From Pseudopyrenochaeta lycopersici (Eukaryota; Ascomycota; Dothideomycetes; Pleosporales; Pseudopyrenochaetaceae), in assembly GCA_003313425.1 (NCBI GenBank), contig NHZP01000003.1, positions 1,426,001 to 1,490,000 on the forward strand: a DNA stretch of 64,000 bases, given 5' to 3'. Below the pieces are notes generated by a model. The model was not told the DNA's origin and did no database searches. It saw only the letters and a list, made by a program, of their open reading frames with translations. The number at the start of each line of letters is the position of its first letter. Position 1 is the stretch's first letter. The position numbers and the translations under genes are program-made. Shown piece by piece: positions 50,596 to 62,125 of this stretch.

Positions 50596-52293
50596 TGTGG
50601 ATGGACGGGCGCTACCAGACTGGTGCGTGTGAGAACCAACTGGCCAAGCAGTGTGTTGGGGGCACAGTGACTTACGCTGTGGAGAAAGAATGTAGAGGCA
50701 GGAAGATTATCGAATAGCGATTAGTGGGGTGAGGCCAGCTCGAATTGTGCAAGACAAGATGCAAAAGAGAAGGAAGAAAAAGAAAGACTCGCCGAAGCCC
50801 GTCGAGCAGATGCGCAGTTGAAATGCTGGGTGATGATGGAGTGGTGGATGAGGCACAGCCCGACTTCTTATGGACTCGTCGACGAAGGCACGAGAACCAA
50901 CGCTCCCCATGCGCTAAAACATCTGAAACGCGATCCATCGAGACCCGAATTCCTGGCCCGGAGGCATCTGGCGGTCTGGCGGCAGTATCACAACAGAGTC
51001 GTTCTACAACATGGAGCCTCACAAGGCGCCTGAAACATAGCGTTGCCGCTTGGGCGAGTACGTGTGCAGAACATGTCTAGCGAACGACTTTCCTGCTATT
51101 TCTGAAGCCATGCGCGCTGCTTCGGGCATGGCGGCAGCACTGCGTGGCCTCCCACTGGCTGGGATGGTGAGGTTGCAGAGCAGCATGGCCAGAAAGGGTA
51201 AGCGGAGAGCGAGGCGCCTGCAAATGGGGCGGTTGGATAAGATGAAACCGGGTTACTCGGCGCCGTATTACAATGCTGCTGGAGTACAAGTCCCCGCCAG
51301 CGTAGAGGGCTTTGGGCGGCAGTTTGGCGTGGGCAGCGCGAAGGGACGAATGGATGGTCGTGGTGTTTGTTGTTTAGCGCCCGCCTTGTTGTCCGTGCGC
51401 GGGTACCGCGATGCGTGGGGCAGATGCCGGTTGCTGCAGCCCGTTAAGAGTCATCGGTGGATCAGAGACATTGATTGGGCCACGACACTCGAGCGTTTCG
51501 TTTCGGCGGAGCGACGTGCATGTCCCCGGCATCCCGAGCATGCAGCTTCAGTGACTCACAATGGGCGACGAGAGCCCATTCACGACTATAACACGCTCAG
51601 AAATCCCTCACAGGTTCGACGCGTTGGCAGCGCGTTGGCGATGCTGCAGTTCCGGGTCTCAGGCCTCGCCCACGCAATGCACCCACTTGTCCTGCGACGG
51701 CTCTGAGCACTGCCCAGCAAAGCGCAAACTGACGTTCGGACGCTTCCACAGACACCCCCGGTGTCGTTCTCGTCCAATGTGCCACAAACCCAGCGACCTG
51801 ATTCGCCCCAGCCCGTCTGCCAATCCAAGCGCCGACACTTCTCGTGGGGAATGTGGGCAGTAGGGCTGTCATTTCCTTGAGCCTCACGGCCGCCATGTGT
51901 CACTCCCAAACATGGTTCATTAAGCGCCCACTCCTCCCCAAACGGAAGTATTAGGTTTAATTAGCAGTGGGCTACAAGTACCCAAATATAGCCAAAACGA
52001 GCTCTCTTCACCCAAAACCAGGCGGTCTGGCCACCAAACCGGGAAGAAGAAAAACCGTTAATTGCCTCAATGCGGGAATTAGCTTTCAAACTGCCCCCGG
52101 GCCCCGTTTGCTTCATCGAGCGCCTTCTCCCTCCTTCGTCCCATTGGCGCAACGTTTGGCATCGTCATTTCGGTTTCAAGAGCCTCAATTATCATGCTTT
52201 GCTGTACGCGCCCATCTCCATCAGCTCGCCTTCGGTCTCCGGAAGAAGCCCCTTGCCTCCTTGCCGGCCTCACCCACGTCCCATACAGCATAG
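50596..52293. other. intergenic, 1.7 kb
   Basis: Contains the 5' UTR intron (50620-50675) and promoter of the Ser-rich protein gene. A 218-codon open frame on the plus strand (51050-51706) has no recognisable domain and overlaps frames on the other strand, so it was not called a gene. Confidence 0.45.
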
Positions 52294-54151
52294 TTACCGC
52301 TGGTGTAATGGCGACTCCACCTGCTCACTCCACCACTTCTTCCAATCGACCACGGTCCGCTTGGTGCGAGCTTCCTCGGCTGCAAAGACCATTGCGTGGC
52401 TTCGGAACGCCTCCTCGAGGTCGCACCCAAGGAACTCACGCTGGGCATCGGCGGCTGCCATGTCTGACGAGTCAACCGCGTTGACGGCCATGAGGAATTG
52501 GCGGACGAGACCTTCGTCGCCCCCTCCGTGACCGCCGCCAGCGAGGTGCGGCTTGTGGACTTTGGTGTAGCCGGTAGAGAAGTTGTGGACTTTGATCGTG
52601 GCGCTGTCGTACTCAATCTCGCCTTTTGTGCCGTATATCCGCCCTCGTCGCTCGCAGATTTTCTCTGTGAAGGCAATCATATGGAATTGTGCAGTCTTTG
52701 CTCCCCGGCCTTCCAGTACTGGCTGTCCATCCTTGTCCTTCTCAATAGGATCATCATCCCAAGTAATCGTCACACACTGATCGTCACAGACATCGTTATC
52801 AGCCTCCCACACGCACCGTCCAAACCAAGGGCGTGCTTCTACCTCGCTTGTCGGGGTTTCTTTCGTATAGTCCTCAGCAAGGTCTTGTAGTAGCTGCTTT
52901 CCCGCAGCCGACAGCCCAGAAGCTTTGTAGATGTCCTCGATCTCGGGATTGACTATTTTCACTGGCCATCCCGTATTACCAAACTCCAAATTCTTCTCGA
53001 GATAGATCTTCCTGGCGCTGTAATCGCAGCTCTTTTCGTGTGCGCATGATAGACAATTAGTGGCATTGCCAGCAGCTTTTGGCTTCCTCTCCTTCCGGAA
53101 GAACTTTCGAGACCCAGTCGAGGTGATATATGAAGGGAGATGAGGTTCTGTACTTTGAGCGTTTGGTGGCGGCGAGCACAAGAACCACAATAAGAAGTCA
53201 ATGTCATGGCAAGACTTCGTAAGTAGAGAAGGTGCAGTTGTTGACTCCTTCCTCCAATTGCCTCTGTTGCCTGTTAGTGCCTGATAGGTGTGGAGGCAGA
53301 CTGACGACTTACCGAACGTAGCTGTGACTGAAATGCCACCACCCAACTGGCTCAACATGCTCAATACTCAACACGTCGCCAATAGCATCTTTCTCCAGTA
53401 CCAGCTGTCTCAGCAGCATGTTGTGTGGCGAGTACCGTAGTACATGACATATTCCAAAGATCTTCCCCTTCGGCTTGGCCACCTCCTGCCCTTCGCCCTC
53501 CACATCTCCATTCGAATCCCCATTCCCAGCCCCCTCCTCCACACTCTTCAACGCCCTATAAATATTCATGCAGCTCTCAAGCCTTGTACTCAGCGGCTTC
53601 TCCACACAAATATGCACCTGCAACTCCGCAATCCCGCACACAACCTCTTCATGCATCTCATCCAAGACACATACAAAAACAGCATCAATGCGGTTCCCCA
53701 CACCCTCACCATTCCCCTCCTTCACCCGCCTAGCCTTCTCATACTCGACCCACTCTTTCCAGTCTCGGAACGCCTGACCGTCAGTCGCCGCACTCTCAGC
53801 ACCCCAGATGAATTTCCGCCCAAACTCGTTCCTCTTGTACTCGATGGGCTCGCACACAGCGGCGATGATAGCATTCGTCGACTCCAAAGTAGATCGCGCG
53901 TATGAATTGCCCCTGCTGCCCGCTCCGATGACCAGGACGCGGGGTGGATTGGTGAACGCTTGCTTCCGCGCGGGTGCGAGAAGGGCATCTTCCTTTGCCT
54001 GGGGAGTAGGCAGGGCGTCTGAGTTGTGGGTTACCGATACAGGAGGCTTGGATGAAGGGGTTGACGAGAGTCGACCCATGAGTTTCCGGAATGTAGATGT
54101 TGCTGGCTGCATCCCTTCATAGACTGGGATCCCGTCTTTGTTTACTGCCAT
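52294..54151 (-). CDS. Gfo/Idh/MocA-family NAD(P)-dependent oxidoreductase
   Basis: Two exons (53313-54151, 52294-53263) encode 602 residues, long for the family because of an N-terminal extension of about 68 residues and inserts. The Rossmann start is RVLVIGAGSRGNSYA. The family motif E-K-P is in HICVEKPLSTR. GKIFGICHVLRYSP and VEPVGWWHFSHSYVRGNW follow at the active-site side. KSCHDIDFLLW carries the conserved His-Asp pair. A four-Cys stretch NCLSCAHEKSC-DYS may bind metal. Substrates for this family are usually sugars or inositols, but the specific one cannot be read. The intron uses GTAAGT and CAACAG. Confidence 0.87.
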
Positions 54152-54837
54152 TGCGGAGACTAGATTGAGGCTTCTCGTTACAGATTGAGCAGTGAGAACA
54201 AGACTATTCCAATGGTATTTGACGTCTTCGAAGCAGCAATAAAATGACCCAGAATCAACTCTCTGGTCCCCAGAATGAATTCCTCGAGTCTACTTGCCAG
54301 GCTGAGTAGGATGGCGCTGCTTTGTAGATTGTGGCTGCCTATCAGGCTGAACCAAGCCACCCACGCCCACGTCGGGTAATTGAGGGGGGATGTGATGCTA
54401 AACTACGAGTGTAGCATCAAGGTACAGTCAGATGTTGCATTGCATCTACGCCATGCTGCTGCAATTGGTGCTTGCTTTCCATAAGGCAGTTGTGATGTGG
54501 GGCATCAGCCAATGAGATCACCGATGATAAATCGTTCTTGGACGTCCACATTGACGTCTTCAAAGCAGCCTGTGTGGATTCAAGCGAGTGCTACTTGCAA
54601 CTTTGTAGTTCTAGACATATTCAATGCTACCTGGGAATATCGGCCATAATCGCTCTTGGCGTAATGTTTTAGATTTCTCCTTGAGGGATTTTTGTCGCAT
54701 TGAGAGCGATGTACGTCTAGTCTAATCTTTTCTGTTGAGATGAACAACTGAGTTCAAGTACCAGAAGCTATCTCTTGAATGCTTTCTGTATATGCTATGC
54801 AATAACACCGAAGATCATAATGATCAAGCAAAACTCT
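54152..54837. other. intergenic
   Basis: 686 bp with no supported gene. It is upstream of the oxidoreductase gene and downstream of the deubiquitinase gene. Confidence 0.5.
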
Positions 54838-56667
54838 CTACGACCTATCCAGCTCGTAGAACAGCAAATAAACTTCTTTACCCATCCCAAGCACTTCACT
54901 TGTTTTGCTTTCTTTAATTTTATCATCGCTGATACGCCACCATCTGTTGCTGGCCTTTTTGGATTTGCGCTTCAGCGGGTTTGCTTCGGCGATCGAGGCG
55001 GCTCTTTCTGTCGCCTTGTTTTTCAGGCTCCGTAAACTCTTGGGCCGCGATAATTCTGTGTCTAGTGGTAGGGAGGGTGGTTGCAACGAACCAGTTTCTA
55101 ATCCGCGGGGCGCAGAAGTAGGAGCTGGACCTCGTGACGTAGAAACTAAAGAATCCTGCGAGGAGAGAGATGGGGTGGATGGAGAGTCGAGCGTTGGAAT
55201 GGAAGGAACTGGTGACCCGCGGTCGCTGCTGCCGACAAGATTGATCGTAGAAATTCGTGGACTCTGTACTGCAGATGGTACTGCAGAAGGATATGGACTC
55301 GCCTGGCGGCTGTACACGCCTTCCGCGCCAAAGGAGACAGGCGTAGAGAAGGGAAGTGGTTGTACTTGACGACGGAAGGACTCATAATGACCGCTGTTAT
55401 GGCTACCCTTGTGCGAAACCAGACCTAGGAGGCGGTAATTCTTGCGATGTAGCAAGCTGCCCAAGGGAAGTGATTCCGGGAAAGCGACTTTTGCAAGATT
55501 CTTTGTGGAAGCACTCCCAACTGCAAAAACAGATCGCGATAGGTGAACGGCGAGGACTTTTGGAAACTGCGAAATGTACATGTGACGTGATATCCGACGT
55601 TTGGGAGCCTGATCTGAAGTCGGAAGATCAATCTCTTCTGGTGGATTCTCAGGGTCTCCATCCAGCGCTTGCCGTAATTTCACAATGTCAGACTGTAGGC
55701 GTTCCTTGACTTCCGGGTCGGTGGCTCGGGAGAGCTTCTGGTCTTTGCTCCTCAAAGCATGTTCCAGTCGACACCATTCACACTTGAAGCCTTCGATATA
55801 TTCGACCTTGAGCATGCCATCGAAACAAGCATTTAATGACGTCGAAGACACCTGCGGGACATTCAAAGTCAAGGTAACGAAGGTTGAAACCGTTGGCTTT
55901 GGTTTGAAATGGCAGGTTTCACACTCAATCTGTGATTCAATCTTGCCCTCGAACGGAAATCCCTCCTCATCTAACGGTAAAGCATCATCTTCTACATCCT
56001 CGTCCTTGTCGTCGCTGACTGGACTCTCAGCAGGCTCGGCGCCAAACTGCTCTGCAATCTCCCTCCGCTCCTCCGCAGTATTCCCACTTGTTATCGTAAC
56101 TCCTGATCTTTGGGCTTGCCGCCTAGCCTTGGTGCCCGCATGGTATTCGTCGCAAAGGCGCTCTGTTACGATTTGGAGGAACTCTTGCGCATCCTGCTGC
56201 TGCCGGCTGATGCGGGTGCCAAAAGCACGCTCGAGCGCTCGAATGAAAGGCTGGGGCGAAATGGTCTTTCTGTATATCGGCCGCTCGTTCAGCCTGTCCA
56301 GAATCTCCTTGAGCCCATATGTGAGCAAACCCTTCTGCAAGCCTTCGAGCTTCCCTGGCTTAATGGTCGAATTTCCTGCGCTCGATCTTTCGCGGTCCAC
56401 ATGGTAGACTTCCGGGCCGTCCAGTTTCCGCCGGTGCGTCTCTCTTATGAGGTATATACGTAGATCGGGCAGCCCCGCAAGAGCTTGTAGTACTGAATTT
56501 ATGAAGCAATCGTTGGCAGCATTGCTGAGCCCCACCACGCCCTTCTTTTTGCTGCTCGTAGCATCGTCGTCGAGGAAAAAGGTCGGCCCAAAAACGTAGA
56601 CCAGGGTAATTGCAGCAAGGGATGCTCCTGCAGCGTATGTTGCGATTGTAAGCGGCTTCTCAGGCAT
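54838..56667 (-). CDS. membrane-anchored ubiquitin-specific protease, UBP1/USP30-like
   Basis: One exon of 609 codons. An N-terminal membrane anchor (about residues 8-31, IATYAAGASLAAITLVYVF) precedes the Cys box GLSNAANDCFINSVLQAL with nucleophile C54. The consensus Cys box is GLxNxGNTCFxNxxLQ; here G-N-T is A-N-D. QQQDAQEFLQ follows, then two CxxC pairs of the zinc-binding fingers (CETC, CEWC). The His box is VSHKGSHNSGHYESF and the end is VYLLFYELD. Long disordered Ser/Pro inserts lie before the last block. Yeast Ubp1 and human USP30 share this anchor-plus-USP plan, at ER and mitochondrial outer membrane respectively. It removes ubiquitin from membrane-proximal substrates. Confidence 0.9.
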   Translation of the reverse strand: MPEKPLTIATYAAGASLAAITLVYVFGPTFFLDDDATSSKKKGVVGLSNAANDCFINSVLQALAGLPDLRIYLIRETHRRKLDGPEVYHVDRERSSAGNSTIKPGKLEGLQKGLLTYGLKEILDRLNERPIYRKTISPQPFIRALERAFGTRISRQQQDAQEFLQIVTERLCDEYHAGTKARRQAQRSGVTITSGNTAEERREIAEQFGAEPAESPVSDDKDEDVEDDALPLDEEGFPFEGKIESQIECETCHFKPKPTVSTFVTLTLNVPQVSSTSLNACFDGMLKVEYIEGFKCEWCRLEHALRSKDQKLSRATDPEVKERLQSDIVKLRQALDGDPENPPEEIDLPTSDQAPKRRISRHMYISQFPKVLAVHLSRSVFAVGSASTKNLAKVAFPESLPLGSLLHRKNYRLLGLVSHKGSHNSGHYESFRRQVQPLPFSTPVSFGAEGVYSRQASPYPSAVPSAVQSPRISTINLVGSSDRGSPVPSIPTLDSPSTPSLSSQDSLVSTSRGPAPTSAPRGLETGSLQPPSLPLDTELSRPKSLRSLKNKATERAASIAEANPLKRKSKKASNRWWRISDDKIKESKTSEVLGMGKEVYLLFYELDRS

Positions 56668-57023
56668 ATTTGCGGCGGGCGGTCACTTCCGCTCTCGCGG
56701 GATTGGGCGGGAGGACTGGGGTGGTGCAAAGCGCTGCGGATGCTGTGCCAGGCTGCGTTCATGGAGCTGCACAGAAGGGCTGGGAGAGGATAATATTCGA
56801 AGGGCTCCAGGCTCCATTGTCTGACCGCTGCCCAGCCTGACGACCCGTGCTGGTAGTCATCAGTCGTCTGGTAGGAGACGTAGCGGGTGCAGAGTATGCC
56901 GAGCCCACGGCAAGCGCACCGGCCAGTCGCAACTTCCGCCTCCGTCGCAAGGATCTCCAGATTTGCTCGGGTCAGACTGCATCTTTTTCTTGGGCGCCAT
57001 CCAATTTCACTACCGCACGCCCA
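56668..57023. promoter_or_regulatory. bidirectional promoter region
   Basis: 356 bp separate the divergent start codons of the deubiquitinase (minus, 56667) and ribosomal bL9m (plus, 57024). The plus-strand frame is open upstream of 57024 but gives no presequence-like start. Confidence 0.5.
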
Positions 57024-58014
57024 ATGGCATCACTAAGGAGCTCGACGCTGCTCCCGCAGTGCACGTCATGTATACGGAGGTTTACGCGGCACGGTTTGGA
57101 CACCTGGGCGCCGCAGCAGACGCGCAGCATCTCGAAGAAAGCGAAGGAGGCAGAGCGCAACATTGTCGTCAAGCTGCTGAAGGATGTCCCCAGGTTCGGG
57201 CGTGCAGGTACGATGACCCTGGACTGGAAGCCTTCAGAAGCTCTGCAGTTTTAGATTCAAGCTGTGGGGACTGAAGACGTGCAACACCAATTCGAAGCTA
57301 TGCTAATGCTAGAAAGGATCCTATGTCCCCCTCAACCCAGCGCTCATGCGTAATCGATGGTTCCCGGCCCGCATCGCCGACTACGTTCCCGCTGTGCAAT
57401 TGAAGCAGATGAAGGCCCAGGACGTGGACATGGCGAGAGACTTCTCATATGGCGTGAGGTTGAATCTGGAAGAGGTGGAGGAAGAAGAGGAAGAGGACTT
57501 GGCCAGGCCAAAGCATTACGTACGGCCGATTGAGATTGATGTGCTCAGCGTACGTGTTTGTCTTTCCACAGCCTACAGCAATGTGTGCTAATAATACCAG
57601 CCTGAGCGATCCATGGAGCTCCTCAACACCTTCGTACCCCCCACGATTGATTTCTATCGCCAACGCATTGAGCAAGAAAAAGAGCCCAAGCAGCGACACG
57701 GCGTGTCCGGTGCAGCAGATATTTTGACTGTTGCTGCCATGGGAAGCAAGGCGAAAGCCTCAATAGATGCCATCTATGGCTCAGTTTCGACCGCAGATCT
57801 CGTCGCGACCATCAAGGGAGCGTTGGCACATAACGATGAGGCAGCTCGTGTGATACTGAACGAGGCTGATGTCAAGTTCGTGTCAGGGCACGAAGAGGGC
57901 GACTCATCGCGCGTGAAGCAGCTGGGTACATTCAAGGTGGAAATACGGTTACCAGGTGCAGAAGAGCCTCTTGTAAGGAACATCCGGATCAGAGCGAAGG
58001 AGTCGGAAGCATGA
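57024..58014 (+). CDS. mitochondrial large ribosomal subunit protein bL9m
   Basis: Three exons (57024-57207, 57317-57549, 57601-58014) encode 276 residues. The N terminus MASLRSSTLLPQCTSCIRRF is a typical presequence. The L9 domain follows: ERNIVVKLLKDVPRFGRAG, then SYVPLNPALMRNRWFPARIADYV. This is the conserved L9 start (V.LL.DV..FG..G ... V..G..RN...P...A). The remainder is a long fungal mitochondrial extension with an acidic run (EEVEEEEEEDL). The protein belongs to the mitochondrial ribosome, as yeast Mrpl50 does. The second acceptor is AAAG rather than CAG, chosen because it keeps the conserved reading. Confidence 0.87.
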
Positions 58015-58833
58015 AAGGAGCAACCGCAGTCGGCCAAGCAGTCACGAGCGCATAGTTGCACGCCTAGAACTTCGGACATTTCTCCGTTCGCTGTAAAGAT
58101 ATACCTGTACAACAGCATATAGACACTACTTCCAGCATAGCTCTTACCATATACCAGGGTAGTCTCGGAAAAATGACAAAGGAGAATCATGAAGCCGCTG
58201 TCCGGAGCGTGACAGCCACAGCCCATACACTCCTCTCGTCAGAAAGGCATCGTGAATGCAACGTGATTGGTGGGACCCTGACATGCAATTGGGTGAAGCG
58301 TGCACAAGCTCGGTAATTGAAGGCGTAACATGGCACGTCTTACGGCGAGACTCGGACAAAGCCAAGCGATCATGCAAAGCGGAAGAGTCCACTCGACCCA
58401 GCCGCTTGCCGAGCTCGCGGCCCCGCGATGAAGTCACTTCCAAAGCGCGGCCGTGAAAGCCTCATTTGCTCCCGCCTGCGCTTCAAAATCTTTCGTCTCC
58501 CACGCGAACACGACAAAGCAAGTGAATCAATTGATATCGCCCGGTATGTGTTATTCCTTTTTTAGCCTCAGAGGAGAGATGACGGCGCAACCATGGCCGA
58601 TTTTTCGGAGTGTTTGCTTTTACCTTTGCGTGGGTTGGAGGAAGCTTTGTAGCTGCGTCAGATTAGCGGGGTTGGTCCCAGAGTTCGACCCCACCAAGCA
58701 GCGCGAGATGCTTCTTCTTGCTCAACGCAAACATCACCTCATTCAACAAACTCTGTTAAAGCTGCGCGAGCCCCCCAATTACTGACCACCCACTACCCAG
58801 AACAATTCGAGATACAGTACAAACACCGCAAAT
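58015..58833. other. promoter region of the aldolase gene
   Basis: 819 bp with no supported gene. The leader just before the ATG (ATACAGTACAAACACCGCAA) is A/C-rich with no ATG, as in highly expressed fungal genes. A 110-codon frame at 58453-58785 is not convincing. Confidence 0.5.
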
Positions 58834-61362
58834 ATGGTTCAAGCTTCCGAAGTCCTCTCCCGAAAGTCAGTTGATCCACCCCCGCGTGCGACATTTGGCA
58901 AGAGCTGAGACTGATAACAACAGGTCCGGCGTCATCGTTGGCGATGATGTCCTCAAGCTGTTCCAGCATGCTAAGGACAATGGCTATGGTTCGTATAGTG
59001 CAATTGCGACTGGCAGAGAATCATGGACTAACCAAAACTCCCTTCTATAGCCATCCCCGCTATCAACGTACGACTACCTGCCACATCCCAGCGTGAATCT
59101 TTACTGATAGACATCAGGTCACCTCTTCCTCCACCGTCGTAGCTTGTAAGACACAGAAATCTTCTTACCTGATTTCGCGCAGCTGACCCATTGTAGCTCT
59201 CGAGGCTGCCCGCGATGCGAAGTCACCCATCATCCTCCAGGCCTCCCAGGGCGGCGTACGTTAATACCTATAAGTATTTAAAGGGCTATACTGACTCGGC
59301 CACCTCATACAGGCTGCCTACTTCGCAGGCAAGGGTGGTATGTTCAATTCTGAAAGGACCGAACGGAGTACCAGATGCTGACATTCCACAGTCGACAACA
59401 AGAACCAGGAAGCCTCCATCGCAGGAGCTGTCGCTGCGGCCCACTACATCCGCTCCATCGCACCCATCTACGGCGTATGCAAACCCTTGTACCGGAACAG
59501 GATTCGAATGAACGCTAACTTTGTTTTTCAGGTCCCAGTCGTCTTGCACACCGACCATTGCGCGAAGAAGCTGCTTCCATGGCTAGATGGAATGATGGAT
59601 GCGGACGAGGCGTAAGCAAAATTTATTCAAAACATTGTGATGCATACACTAACCTTGATTCCTTGCCTCCAGCTACTTCAAGGAACACAACGAGCCTCTT
59701 TTCAGCTCCCACATGTACGTCAGCAAACAGGCCCGACGAAACTCGTCATCGATCTGACTTTCTACTTAGGATCGATCTTTCCGAGGAGGAGAAGGAGTGG
59801 AACATTGCTACAACAAAGAAGTACCTCGAGAGGGCCGCACCCATGAAGCAATGGTGAGCATTACCGCCTACAAATACTTCCAGATATGATCACTGACAGC
59901 GACTCTTCAATGCAGGCTTGAGATGGAAGTAAGTCGCAGACTTCAACAGCGTTCTCTTTCTTGAGAGGACCATTTCTAACAGCGGTGCGAATAGATTGGT
60001 ATTACTGGTGGCGAGGAAGACGGCGTCAACAACGAGGATGGTATGCATTCGGTTAATTCGTGGGGTTTTGCATTGTTCTAACAGATTCAGTCGACAACAA
60101 CAGCCTCTACACCCAGCCAGAGGACGTATGTACCAACCTATCTACAAAGTGGATTTGAAGCAAAAGCTGACATTCTCTCAGATCTACGAGATCTACGCGT
60201 ACGTAGATATATTTCAAAGCCAGAAATGTATCAAAGGCTGACGAAATCTTTAGTGCTTTGTCAAGCGTATCCCCATACTTCTCGATCGTAAGTATTCTCA
60301 TATAAAGCGCACGCGAGACACACTGACCTCGTCTAGGCTGCCGGCTTTGGCAACGTCCACGGAGTGTAAGCACACTCGAAATGACAGATTATTTTGACAT
60401 TCGCTAATTTCCATTCTCAACAAATAGCTACAAGCCCGGAAATGTCAAGCTTCAACCTGGCCTCCTGAAGAAGCACCAGGCGTAAGTCTATATGTATGAC
60501 CTAAATTGAGACGTGGACTGATTTCGTTGCCTTGTAGTTTCGTCAAGGAGAAGACCTCCGTACGCAATCCAACCACGAACTGCACCCGGGACTTATACTG
60601 ACTTTGTACTAGGCAAAGGAAGACAAGCCAGTCTTTTTAGTGTCAGTATAACCCAGGCTAGTCGTAATCAAGATTTCGCTGACTTTTATCCTCTAGCTTC
60701 CATGGCGGTATGCATTAATACATTGCTGAGCCATATAGAAAACATACTAATCATGAACATTTTGTAGGCTCTGGATCGTCTGTTGACGATTTCCGGGAAG
60801 CGATTTCGTAAGTGTTACTCTTTCCAAATACATCTCCCCATTACGCAGTGTGTGAGCCCGAACACACTATCAGTACATGCAAACTCACTACCCTCCGTCT
60901 ACCGAGCCCAGTTGTCAAATTCGAAACATTAAGGTTGGGCTTTCGCTAATCTTTGGACCTATCCAGCTATGGTGTTGTCAAGGTCAACCTTGACACTGAC
61001 ATGCAGTACGCATATCTCTCCGGTGTTCGGGATTTCGTCCAGAGCAAGAAGGACTACCTTCAGACGCAAGTCGGAAACCCTGATGGAGAGGATAAGCCAA
61101 ACAAGAAGTACTACGATCCTCGTGTCTGGTAAGAATCCACATCTGAACATGTTGAGATGTATACTAATTTCAACTTCTTAGGGTCCGCGAGGGTGTAAGT
61201 TCTCATTAAGACTATATTTCTAACTGATATTGACAATCCTCTAGGAGAAAACTATGACCAAGCGCGTCCGCGTCGGTAAGTGCTAATTGTCCGCGATTGC
61301 TTGTGGGCATCTGCTGACTTTTCCCAGCGTTCTCGGACTTCTTCAGCGAAGGCAAGGCTTAA
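58834..61362 (+). CDS. FBA1: class II fructose-bisphosphate aldolase with 24 introns
   Basis: 361 residues in 25 exons: 58834-58865, 58924-58988, 59051-59067, 59118-59145, 59197-59255, 59313-59337, 59392-59474, 59532-59611, 59673-59714, 59770-59853, 59916-59928, 59995-60040, 60091-60125, 60182-60198, 60254-60287, 60337-60365, 60428-60481, 60538-60559, 60613-60641, 60697-60707, 60768-60807, 60967-61128, 61182-61194, 61245-61275, 61328-61362. Every junction is GT-AG and in phase. The protein has the class II zinc site HTDHCAKKLLPW, GITGGEEDGV, GFGNVHGVYKPGNVKL, FHGGSGSS and VKVNLDTDMQYAY. It ends EKTMTKRVRV, AFSDFFSEGKA. It cleaves or forms fructose-1,6-bisphosphate in glycolysis and gluconeogenesis in the cytosol. 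One acceptor is ambiguous: 60084 would add two residues. Confidence 0.93.
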
Positions 61363-62125
61363 ACAGCCTCCCGAGAGTGGAGCTCGATGCTAATATCGAT
61401 CACCGTTGTATGAGGCGTTTGTGGATAAGCTTGAAATAGACTGTACTGCACCAGGATGAGGAGACGATGGTACGAACGATACCGATGGAAGCAGCAAATG
61501 CAAAAGTACAAGATTCTCTAAACAATATTGAGCGACCACAATGACTAGGGTCATCTGCCCACAATGCAATTTCTGAGTTGAACAGTGAAGTTTACTGGAG
61601 AAAAGTGTGGCTGTGAAGACAGCTAAGCCACAAGCTAACGCCAAGTGCGCTTGCGATCGAGTGTTGATTAAGGCGATCCGAGTAAGAAAATCAATGTCTT
61701 CATCAGAATACATCACCAGACCTAATTCTGCAATGCAAACCAAGTTTCTCTAAGCCTTGTAGTGTGCGTAATGGGTGCCACGAAATCGTGGCGTAGATCT
61801 GACAGAGTGATTAGCCCTATTTAGCCTAGCTCAGCCCTACGATGTGCGGTTCCAGATCGAGAATGACATCACAGTTTCTAGGCATGTCGCAATGCCCTTT
61901 CCAAACCTCACACAACCAGCGCAAATCATGGCAGGCATGTGCGCAACTTGTTCGCCTCTTGCTGCGGTTGACTCTATGTATTTATTCCCCCTTGTTCCCC
62001 TAACAATTACTTTGCAAATTACCTGCAATACGAAACAGCTTCTTCCTGCATCTACATTTTTACAATAATTAAACTCAAAACTTTTTTCCCACAGCTTTGT
62101 ATTGAAACTGTATTGTATATTCAGT
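61363..62125. other. intergenic
   Basis: 763 bp with no supported gene: 3' UTR of the aldolase and promoter of the repeat protein. Confidence 0.5.

Noticed and set aside
51050..51706. 218-codon plus-strand frame
   Set aside because: No recognisable domain, composition unlike its neighbours, and in the promoter side of a conserved gene. Transcript evidence would be needed.
60808..60966. Extra micro-exon in the longest aldolase intron
   Set aside because: The flanking exons already join in phase to give the family reading FREAISYGVVKVNL, so no exon is missing.
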